From contig CM043959.1 of NCBI GenBank assembly GCA_014529385.2, positions 48,057,928-48,121,927 of the forward strand: a stretch of DNA of 64,000 nucleotides, in the 5' to 3' direction. The stretch comes from Adiantum capillus-veneris (Eukaryota; Streptophyta; Polypodiopsida; Polypodiales; Pteridaceae). This document shows positions 23,736 to 32,389 of the stretch, in pieces. Within the stretch, counting starts at the first letter, position 1. Every line of letters begins with the position of its first letter. Position numbers and translations under genes: made by a program. The notes below the pieces were generated by a model. It was not told the origin of the DNA, made no database searches, and saw only the letters and a list, made by a program, of their open reading frames with translations.

Positions 23736-24544
23736 GACAACCATGGCAGAAGCAATACAATGCAATGATTGACTGGAGTTCTAATTCAGTGCTTATCAAA
23801 TACGAAGGTGAAAGTCAATCAGTTAAGTTCACCAAAGGATCAGAGACAACTCCAAAGGAAGAATCCAAGAACAAAGGGAAACAACAACCAGAGAAAAAGA
23901 AGAAGCAATGGCAACCAAAAGTTTCTATACAACCGGATTACTCTTCGACGAGGAATTCTCAACAGTGGATAAGGAAGACAAGCAATAATATAACAACTCA
24001 ACCTTAGGAAAAAACGGAGTCAAAGTTGGTATGGAGACCAAAAAAGGTTGTGCCAGAGAACATAAAGGTGGAAAACAGAGTCTTCAATACCAGACAACAG
24101 AGTGATTCCAGACAATCAAGGACAATGAAACAGATCTGGATTCCAAAGAAGTTCATGACGGCACAAAACTATAGCAAGCAAATTTGGATCCCAAAGATTT
24201 GTAAACAGGAACTCCCTTCAGTACAATCAACGGACACTCCTGGGTATTTCAAGTCTAGGAAATCAACACAAAGAACAAGGCCGGTTTGGGTCGCAAAGAG
24301 TTTGTGGCAAGCACAAGTGAAGCGGAAGCAGATTTGGATTGTGAAAGAGAACAAAAAAGTAAAGAAGAATCCATCTACTGATTCTACTACCGAAGTGCCA
24401 AAACCAACCCAAAACCCAACCACCAATCCTTCAATCAAACAAAGAGCAGCTTTATTGGAAAGACTATTGTATCATCGCTCTACAATTGCATTGGAAACTT
24501 ATGACCAAAACAACTACAATGCTTCGCCCACAGACACTTCATAG
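23729..24544 (+). pseudogene. Second protease domain, C-terminal part, and W[IV]PK repeat region
   Basis: LLGQPWQKQYNAMIDWSSNS at 23726-23785 matches the C-terminal 'LLG.PW....A.IDW' block of retropepsins. A charged region follows, then an in-frame TAG at 24005-24007, then a Lys-rich stretch with repeated short motifs: VWRPKK, KQIWIPKK, KQIWIPKI, PVWVAK, KQIWIVK, plus QWQPK before the stop. Spacing between motifs is 14-40 residues. The function of the repeats is unknown; similar motifs follow protease in C and occur in G. The frame ends at 24544, just before the internal polypurine tract. Confidence 0.7.
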
Positions 24545-24565
24545 TCGTCCGGGAGGACTCAGACT

Positions 24566-24579
24566 AGGAGGGGGGGAGG
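24566..24579 (+). promoter_or_regulatory. Element B internal polypurine tract
   Basis: AGGAGGGGGGGAGG directly after the W[IV]PK frame. C has AGGAAGGGGGGAGG at the same relative place (55892-55905). It resembles the 3' polypurine tract of the same elements and may be a second plus-strand priming site. Confidence 0.6.
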
Positions 24580-26189
24580 TATACAGGTATACAGGAGTTA
24601 CAAAGCAGCTACAAGCGCCAAAAACAAAGAAAAACAAAAATTATATTACAAGGGCAGTGTCTTACATGATTTTGCAATTTTTATGTTTGATTGCGGATAT
24701 TGATAATATTTATGCCCTTATATACCTTTTTTTTTGCAACAAGAAGAGATCAAATGATGAATGTGGGTCTCTAGACGTGTAAATATCACTAAATAAGAGT
24801 GTTTTTGGAGCAAAAAAGTAAAAAAAGTGGTAATCCAAGTCCAGAAATCACAAATAAGTGTATATTCTTATACACAGGGTTACCAGCTATTTATCGTGTA
24901 TGTTTGGAATTTTTTGGCTTCAATTTGCTATTTTCCTTTATTTTTTATGATTTTCTTGATAAAAGTAAAAGAAAATTAAAAAAACAGGTGAAATGAGATC
25001 GGAAAAAAGAAAAGAATAGACGGTGATGGTCCTAATGACAAGGGCAACCCATGGTAAAAATTGGGTACAATTCTGAAAAAGTTGCGGAAAGCCCGAAATG
25101 ACAGAATTTTGGCAAAGTGGACAGATTTCTCAGAAACAGGTGAAACAGAGTCCAAATTGAGAAATTTCAAATCCTAAAGTGCATTTCACGACAAGATAGG
25201 AGCACATGTCAAATTTGGTAACAAGTGATCCGGGAAGTCCGAAGTTAAGTATTTTTCACTTCACTTTCAAGCTCATTTCCACTATTACCTTCTTGGAGAG
25301 AGCAAAGAGCACACAGAGCATCCGACCATCTACCGCCTTCTACGACTGCTACGAGAGCTCAAAGGACACCAGACATGAGAGGTAGACTCGTTGCCATAAG
25401 CTTTTGATGCTTATCGTTAACTTTTGTCGCGAAAACTGACCAAAACCAAGAAACAAGAGAAGACGGGGAATGGGAAAGAACGCTAGGTAGGGGCACAACC
25501 GCCTAACCAAACCTTGCAAGAACTTAGAGGTGGGTTACCCTAGCATAGAAGATGGGTTTCTAACACTCAAAGCTCGAGAAAGAACGACTTGAAAAACCCT
25601 AGGTCAACAGAGCCTGCAAGAGGCAAACAGGAAAAAGTTGTCGAAACGACACGAAACTTCACAGGAAGTTCAACCACATCAAGGACAATGCAACCATGGA
25701 GTATCTCCAGGTTTGGACCACCAAAAGTAGGTTGGAACAACTGATTCGGCTGCGGACACACAAAGCGTCATTTTGGCATAACGGCTGAAATTGACGACGA
25801 AATGACATGAAACTTCACAAGCAGCTTCAAATATACATGGATGACTTATGTTTGCAAGCAAAACCCAAAAGAAAGCTGATTCACTTACCGATGGTGAAAA
25901 AGACGCTTTCGGGCAACCAAATGGAGAAAGATGGAGAACGGGGAGCCAAAGTCAAGTTCAACCAAATAAGTGGCTTCACAACATATCCAATGAGCTGGAA
26001 ATGCAACTCTTGAGAAGAAAAGTTGAAGAAATTCAACTCCAAGGCAAAAAGACGACTTCGGAGACTGAAATGCCTATAAGGGGGCTTTTTAGGTAAACTA
26101 ATGACTTTTTAAGTTGAAAACTAGTTAGCAGGGCTTAGGGCACTAGCACAAAGCATTCTTTGCACAAAAAGACCAGCATTTCAAGAAAA
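24580..26189 (+). other. Element B non-coding spacer downstream of the internal polypurine tract
   Basis: About 1.6 kb with no recognisable protein or RNA gene. The short frames are unremarkable. A short AT-rich stretch (about 24640-24960) is weakly similar in composition to the corresponding part of C. The region leads into the second palindrome array. Confidence 0.6.
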
Positions 26190-27187
26190 GACATCATACG
26201 CGTATGATGTCTCACAGCATGATTTTCACATCCATTTCAACATTTGAGTGCATAGCCTCATTCCACATGTTAATCACATCCTATGAACCAAGTATCATGA
26301 GAATTGGAGTTAGAAAACCCAAGGAAAACCAAAAAGACGCAAAGTAGGCCATAAAATTGATTTTTGGTCCTAATTTTGTCAAAATAACTCCAAACTCATT
26401 GAAACTTTGTAGGATTGTTGATTAACACATCTACAAGCTATCTGGAACCAAAAAGCACCATTTTGACACAAAAGACATCATACGCGTATGATGTCTATCT
26501 GCACTTACAGAGCCAAAACTGCTCATTTGTCATCATACATCCATTATATATATCTAATACATGCTACATATGAAGTTTGGAACCATTTGGTCAAGTGGAT
26601 CACCCCATTAGCCCAATTGAGGGAAAATCCTTCATCCAAACCCTATTTTAGCCCAAATTCAACATACTCAAGTCCAAACCAAGATTTGAGTAGAGACAGT
26701 CCTTCACTAGTACATGGGGAGTCCACAGAATCAATCCCATGAAAAATTGATGAAAAAGACATCATACGCGTATGATGTCTCCAGAGCCATTTTTAGCCCA
26801 AAATCTATCCAAAATTCATAAATCCACTGAATAAGCCTATCTAAAGCCATATCCAAGCTTATAGAGAAATTTGGTCCAAAAATACACTAAAAGACATCAT
26901 ACGCGTATGATGTCTCACTATGTGATTTTGGCACCTCAGGGCTTCAACCACCAAACAGAAGTGATCTACATGCCATTTGAAGGTGAACCACCAAGTTTTA
27001 TCCAATTTGGATCATAAAATCCAATTCCCTTTCAAAATTTTGCCAAGAGCCTGATCTGGACTAAACTGGCCAAAACTTGACCAAATGGGATCCAAACTCA
27101 AATGATACTCATGTATACACTATCAGCTACAAGCACAACCAATATGAAGTCATTTTGACACAAAAGACATCATACGCGTATGATGTC
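26190..27187. repeat. Second palindrome array of element B (five copies, 3' region)
   Basis: Perfect 22-bp palindromes at 26190-26211, 26474-26495, 26758-26779, 26893-26914 and 27166-27187, all with half-site GACATCATACG. Spacing is 284, 284, 135 and 273 bp, matching the leader ladder and implying a repeat unit near 140 bp. All five are intact, whereas three of four in the leader have decayed arms. Confidence 0.97.
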
Positions 27188-29872
27188 TCCAGCATGATTC
27201 TGACACCGCCCCATGCCATTGCAACTACCATCACATGGGCATTGAAGAGCAATATGCCAAAAGAGGTGAATTACGCTCAACACATCCACGAGCAAGTAAT
27301 TGCCATGCACAACGAGAAGCCAAAGTATATAGGAGGAGCTGAAGTTCTGACAAGAATAGCTTATGAAGCTATTGGAGCCAAAGATCAATGGCCAAAGGTT
27401 CCCTCCCAGAATGAGTAGCTTAGAGAAGCTGATGAGGAGGAAGAACAGCCTGAAGTATCCAAGAGGGCGTCCACAAGAGCATGCAGGAAACTAGAAATAG
27501 TTTCAGAACCTGAAGAGAATGTGGATGAGCCGATTATGAAGAAAGCAAAGAAGAAGGTTGCTCCCAAGCAAACCAAAAGTCAGAAAGCGGCAAGAATGGA
27601 AAGACTGGTGGAGCAGTTTAGAGCGGAAAGAGCTCTAAAGGGGGACTTTGAAGAAAAGTGGGTTCCAGACCCTACTAAAGTCGAAACTAGCTCAGCCAGG
27701 CCACATGTTGATCAATATGATCAATATATTAGAGCTTATGAGGAGTCAGAGGCTATACTGGAGCAGCAACCTGTCGAGCCATACACTGAAGAGGAAGTAC
27801 AACTTTTAAAAACTGAGCTGAAAAAGGACGACAAGGGGAAGAAGAAAGTAGATGAGTCTACTGAACCTCAAAAGAAAGACGGGCAAGCAAACAAAGGGAA
27901 AGCCAAGATGACTGAGGACAATTAGCCCTCCTTTACTGATGTACCCAGCCCGAAGAACACGGAAATCATTGTGGAAGAGACCACAGTAGAGATGGACACG
28001 GCTGGTATGGAAAAGCCGGAGGTCGGGACCAAGGAAAAGGAGATAGATCCAATTCAGCAAAAGAAAAACGATTATGAGGATCTAGTAGCGATAGGGTACA
28101 CTGAAGAAGAGGCCCTTGAGGCGGTTTATGGGATCACCCTACAAAAACGAGATGATCGGAGAGGGACAGAGGAAAATACAAAGAGTACAAAAGAAAGTGA
28201 TGAAAAACTAGACGAGCAGAACGTACTAGAAGAGCCGAAGCCAGTGGAGGTGGTGGCCAAAAAAGCTTTAGAGTTGACAGATGAAGATGAAAAAGACATG
28301 CACATGGTGCATGAACTGCTCAACAAGATCAAAGAAAGATCCAAGGCAAAGGAAGTGGAGATTGAGACAGCCAAACAAAGGGAAGCCGAGTTGCAGAGGA
28401 AATTAGAGGATGCTATGATTGAATCTGAAAGTCATAAAGCATCACTCTACGATGCGGAAAACGAGAGAGATGGCTTGATACTCCAGCTAGCCGAGGCTTC
28501 AAGAGAAGTAACAAGTGCACAGGAAGCAAGGGAGCGGATGGAAGACGACTTGGAGGCGGCTAAAGATGAGCTCATTGAGCTAAGGGAAAGAGTCGAGCTC
28601 CAAGAAAGAACAATCACTAGACTCAGGACTACCCCTAGAGCTAGCAGAGCAGGAACCGAACAAGAGGGAGCTCTTGTACCAGCTCTGGAAGACCAGGTCC
28701 GAAGCTTACAAAGAGAGCTAAGATTAGAGCAAGTGCAAAGGTTGCACATTGCGGAGGGATCATTGGCAGCAGAGGAGAGGCTCACTTTAGAAAATCAAAC
28801 ACTAAGAACAGAGAATGAGACCCTCCGCAAACAGCTCCAAGATCTACAAGAGCAACAAAGAAGAGAGACAGAGACACCACAAGAAGGATCAGGTGGAGCA
28901 GCCATAGAGCTACCAGAAACTGGAGAGGCAACCACAATTGAAGATCCAGCCCCAGTTCAAGAGGTGGCCTCAACTTCAGGAATCTCTGAAGAAGAAGAAC
29001 AAAGGCTCCATGACCAAATAGAAAAGTCAACAGAGGAAAGTGCCAAGGCGGAAATGGAATGGGAGAGGAGACTCCTAATCTCCATTAGACTTCAGGGATT
29101 AGACACAAAAGTGCTCCATGAAGAGTGGATGCAACCCAGCTTGCCTTTCCCTTTGATGAAGTTTGAAGTGATAAAAACGAAAAAGAGAATAGAGGAGGAG
29201 CAGTATGTCTCTCTTTACGAAGGCGACATCACAAAAGAGGAACAATGAAAGAAGATTGTAGATTCGCAGCCTAGATGGAGGAAAGGTTGGCTGAACAAAT
29301 ACCCAGCCTACCTCATCTACTTGGTAGAGGCACCAAAGGAGATTCTGGAGGATGCAACCTTCTGCCCGGTGCCAAGAGTCAGAAGCTGGAAAGAGCATGG
29401 CAGGATTGCAGAAAAGAAGCCGAATTGGCTTAATTACCCAAGGATGCCAGGACCAAAGGCAGGAGAGAGAATAGGTAAAGCCTACATGGTGAAAACCCTA
29501 ACGGGCACCATCAAGCTCTTTACTGGCTCTCCTGACCTTTCGTGTCAGATGCTCAAGAAAATTTGCAGGACTCTCTTAGCTTGCATTGAAGTGTTCGCGC
29601 CAGATAAAGCCACGACCTCGAGTCTACTATCGACGGCCGACACAGTGACTGATATGATGTATGACCTTTCATTGCAGCCTTCTCCAAAAGTGTTGCACCT
29701 CCTATACCAGAGGATTATGTTTTTGCCTAGCTTCCACATGCAAACATTCGAAGAAGCTTTCTACACCGGCTTTTTCACCCACGAAAGCAAAATATTCGGC
29801 CCAACCTTGACCATCGGCAACCTGCGATACGAATCACATTTGCAGATGCTCAAGACGACAGGACTTTATTGA
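27188..29872 (+). pseudogene. Element B extra 3' reading frame: helical domain plus long coiled coil, unknown function
   Basis: Four open segments lie in one frame (to 27418; 27419-27925; 27926-29248; 29249-29872), separated only by TAG, TAG and TGA, so they derive from one frame of about 890 codons. The start is unclear: the frame is open back to 27077 through the last palindrome, and an ATG at 27197 (MILTPPHAI) is possible. Next comes a short helical domain (YAQHIHEQVIAMH, YIGGAEVLTRIAYEAIG), then a Lys/Glu-rich hinge (KKAKKKVAPKQTKSQKAARM), then two coiled-coil blocks (about 28330-28620 and 28680-28860). A C-terminal globular part follows (WLNKYPAYLIYLVEAP, LFTGSPDLSCQMLKKICR, LLYQRIMFLPSFHMQTFEEA). 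It occupies the place of the env-like or extra frames of Athila/Tat elements, but I see no signal peptide or membrane segment. Confidence 0.7.
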
Positions 29873-29885
29873 CCAAGCATAAAGG

Positions 29886-29905
29886 TCATGTCAGGGACGA
29901 CATGA
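29886..29905 (+). repeat. Conserved hairpin just upstream of the 3' polypurine tract (B)
   Basis: TCATGTC, a six-base loop, then GACATGA: a 7-bp perfect stem ending five bases before the purine tract. The same stem, with one loop change, is at 57312-57331 in C, although the surrounding sequence of B and C has otherwise diverged. Confidence 0.8.
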
Positions 29906-29909
29906 ACGC

Positions 29910-29921
29910 GGAGGGGGGGAG
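29910..29921 (+). promoter_or_regulatory. Element B 3' polypurine tract
   Basis: GGAGGGGGGGAG directly before the TG of the 3' LTR: the plus-strand cDNA primer. Confidence 0.93.
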
Positions 29922-30862
29922 TGTTGAGCGAGCCAGCAGAGGATCACACCCACATTTTTGCTCACACCCATCATTTTTGTAACCATTGATTGTAATAAAT
30001 GTCTTTCTGACATTGATTTTGAATTGAGCCATTCATTAAGTAACGGGACTCAATTGAGTTTCCAGCTTGTAATCCCGAAGTAATTTCACTTGCTGATGTA
30101 ATTAGTTAAAGATGTTCTCACCTCCAAGGCTGAGGTATATAAGCCAAAGTTTTTGTAACCTAAGGAGATTCATATTATTAATCAAAGTGAGTTTTTGAGC
30201 GTCGTGACTGTGTCTGAGAGAGAGTGAGAGAGAGAGTCTTATCTACTTGCTACGCAAGCTACGGAGCCGCCATTGGAGAAGCGACACCGCCATTGTGTTA
30301 GCAACGGCGAGAGCTACGCACTGATACCAAGAGTACACGCTATCGGCTTCTATGTGTGGTAAGTTCCTACGAGCTTCGGTGTGAGTTTTCTTCCAACTCG
30401 TGTGTCGGAATAGAGCGTGCAGCATATCTATAGAACCACAACGAGTAGAGCTACGCATTAGTACCATCGGGGTCAAGTTTCGGTCACCTGTATTTTTCGG
30501 CCTGTCTTCATACGCGTCTACCGCGCGGAGTGATTATAGGTTGATTTTGCAGTTCAAGTCTTTAGGGTGTTGTTCTTACCTAGTGCATAGACTTCCCCTT
30601 GAGTTTGAGATCGATTCAATGATTTTAGATCCTGTTTCGTATAGCATTCGTTCGTAGTACGGATTTCAGTCACTTGCGTATTTTAGAACTTAGATTTGAT
30701 TTCCTTAGTAGTGATTGTCATTAGAAGGTCGAGTAGGTGATTTGACACCCACCTAGTTGTTTCCATGCGCCTGCGGGTCAAGCTTCGTCCTCGTCTGACA
30801 AATTCTGTTGTTGGTTGAGTTCTCGCTATTTAGCTTCCGCTAGCGGCGTAACCGCCTTAACA
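29922..30862 (+). repeat. Element B 3' LTR (941 bp)
   Basis: Same length and ends as the 5' LTR, with about 19 substitutions between them. TATA box TATATAAG at 30136-30143; palindrome half-site TTCATACGCGT at 30507-30517. Confidence 0.95.
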
Positions 30863-30867
30863 CATGG
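30863..30867. repeat. Target-site duplication of B, right copy
   Basis: CATGG, matching 12644-12648. Confidence 0.9.
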
Positions 30868-30894
30868 ATTTATGGATTTGCGTATAACATACAC

Positions 30895-31410
30895 CTAGGA
30901 GATGGTATTGACATGATGCACTACTTCATTCGTGTAATAGTTCCTATACTTATTCTTGAGTGGATAATAAGCTAAGATATCGAGCCGGAGTTCCGCTCTC
31001 AGTAATCCAAAGGTTTTGACTCGGTTTACTGGGATCACATTGGTGACCTTCTCCAAGAGCCAGTCGTTGATGGTTTGATTGGAGTTGTCTGAAACAGTCT
31101 CGTCCAATTGTGTAGGCACCAAGTAGAATATCTCTATTACCCTCAACTCTTCTCCCCAACGTATCTTCTTCAAGTCGGTAGCCAGGCATCCTAGCTTCCG
31201 AGCGTTGATGTAGCAAACCCCTCCTGAAAATGTCCAATCAAGTTCCCATCCTCTATCAATGCGAGTGGAGTGTGGCGTATAAGCCTTCAACAGTATCTCC
31301 ATGACATCGCGCCTGAACTGGTAAACTGGGGATCTTCGAGCTTGCTCATAAATAAGCTCAAACACTTGGAACTTCCGATATTCGAGCATGGGGTCTTCTT
31401 GCAATACCAA
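30895..31410 (-). CDS. Unrecognised 171-codon open frame beside an iMet-type primer site (element J)
   Basis: An open frame with even amino-acid composition that looks coding: FELIYEQARRSPVYQFRRDV, WELDWTFSGGVCYINARKLG, EIFYLVPTQLDE, KTFGLLRAELRLDILAYYP. It starts about 90 bases inside a minus-strand primer-site-like sequence (31498-31509) and points away from it, so it may be the first protein of a retroelement whose gag is at 12005-12470 across the B insertion. I cannot assign a family: no Gag core, zinc knuckle, protease or RT motif is present, and no signal peptide. An alternative is the first frame of another reverse-transcribing element. Confidence 0.5.
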   Translation of the reverse strand: MVLQEDPMLEYRKFQVFELIYEQARRSPVYQFRRDVMEILLKAYTPHSTRIDRGWELDWTFSGGVCYINARKLGCLATDLKKIRWGEELRVIEIFYLVPTQLDETVSDNSNQTINDWLLEKVTNVIPVNRVKTFGLLRAELRLDILAYYPLKNKYRNYYTNEVVHHVNTIS

Positions 31411-31497
31411 TGCAAGGAATTTGGATCATCTACCTATATACTTTCAGTTCCTTTTAGATGTTCAAACAATACGACTTTATTTCCCAACCTAATCTAG

Positions 31498-31509
31498 GCT
31501 CTGATACAA
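31498..31509 (-). promoter_or_regulatory. Probable primer binding site of element J (iMet type, one mismatch)
   Basis: The minus strand reads TTGTATCAGAGC, one base from TGGTATCAGAGC. It follows a sequence ending CTCACA that could be an LTR end at 31512. Confidence 0.55.
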
Positions 31510-31511
31510 GG

Positions 31512-31544
31512 TGTGAGGTCCCCACCCTGCCGTATCCAATGGCG
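31512..31544 (-). repeat. Inner end of a probable J LTR, interrupted by copia F
   Basis: From TGTGAGGTCC (minus-strand end CACA) up to the F insertion. The LTR would continue right of F from 37102. I could not find its other end or its partner, so this is tentative. Confidence 0.4.
31540..31544. repeat. Target-site duplication of F, left copy
   Basis: TGGCG, repeated at 37097-37101 immediately after the 3' LTR. Confidence 0.9.
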
Positions 31545-32178
31545 TGTTAAGTATGGAGCCTGACTTACCCTTGCAATTTTCTGTGGTAAAAGCGCACATT
31601 TGTAAGGCCCCCATTATGAGGAGAAGCCATCGTGCGTGAAGGAAAATCACTCACCGGAAACCAAAATTTTCATGGACAAGAATCAGGGGCAACTTTAGAG
31701 GCCTCGGGGGCGGAGGCCCCCGAGACTTTTTTTTTCGCCGGAATATTATGGTCGGACGGCGGCCAGAAAGTGGTCGGAAAACAACCAGTCGGTTGGCTGG
31801 TGGCCGGTGGTCAGAAGTCAATGGCCAGAGGCTGGTGGCCGAATTCAAAAGCGGACTTGTCTTCTCAAGGGCTGCCACACATGGACGGATTGGAGGGTCC
31901 GATTTGGACTTATTCGCACAAGGGCGGCTACACATGGCTGTCTCTCATAAGAGAGGGCAGCCCTTTTGGCTTATAAAACGAGGCCATTTCTACACACATT
32001 TCATAGTGTGAAGTTGATGCAACAAGGTGAGTGTGAGGTGGTGAGAGTGAAGCAAGGCGGGAGCTCTATCAAGGGTTTAATCCCTTTGTAAACTACTTCT
32101 TTTTTTGAAGTGCTAAAGCCATTGAGTGGTTGCTTTCCCGTGGACGTAGCCCACATTGGGTGAACCACGTATATCGTG

Positions 32179-32233
<55 letters not shown>

Positions 32234-32318
32234 CTATAATCTCTTGTGTGTGAAATCTATCTCTCTCCATTAAGTAATCTACTCAAAAATCTATTTAGCT
32301 ACCTCTTATTTTCTAACA
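31545..32318 (+). repeat. Element F 5' LTR (774 bp)
   Basis: TATA box TATAAAA at 31972-31978. A perfect 9-bp hairpin (CTCGGGGGC, loop GGAG, GCCCCCGAG) lies at 31703-31724; the 3' LTR has one changed base in it. A (CT)n run at about 32182-32230 lies in the transcribed part and is longer than in the 3' LTR. A G/C-rich GGCCGGTGG-type repeat (31790-31845) differs in copy number between the LTRs. Confidence 0.93.
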
Positions 32319-32320
32319 AC

Positions 32321-32332
32321 TGGTATCAGAGC
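32321..32332 (+). promoter_or_regulatory. Element F primer binding site (initiator tRNA-Met)
   Basis: TGGTATCAGAGC, two bases after the LTR: the standard copia primer site. Confidence 0.95.
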
Positions 32333-32389
32333 AAGGTTTGCTCGTAGCTAAATTATCTCAAGGAAAGGATTCCTTAAATTATCTCAAGG

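Larger units (their letters stand above)
12649..30862 (+). mobile_element. Element B: full-length 18.2-kb Ty3/gypsy retrotransposon with degenerate genes
   Basis: Both LTRs are 941 bp, with TG...CA ends and a 5-bp target duplication CATGG (12644-12648 and 30863-30867). I count about 19 mismatches and no indel between the LTRs (near 2%), almost all transitions. Order: LTR, primer site, leader with palindromes, gag, protease, RT, RNase H, two H2C2 modules, integrase, second protease-like domain, W[IV]PK repeat region, internal polypurine tract, 1.6 kb without genes, second palindrome array, long coiled-coil frame, hairpin, polypurine tract, LTR. The genes carry stops and frameshifts. The size and the extra 3' reading frame recall Ogre/Tat and Athila elements, but RNase H is single (no archaeal-type second copy). 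Confidence 0.95.

Noticed and set aside
25807-26096. Frame with IYMDDLCLQA resembling an RT active site
   Set aside because: Only the short string matches; none of the neighbouring RT blocks are present and the surroundings are non-coding spacer of B.
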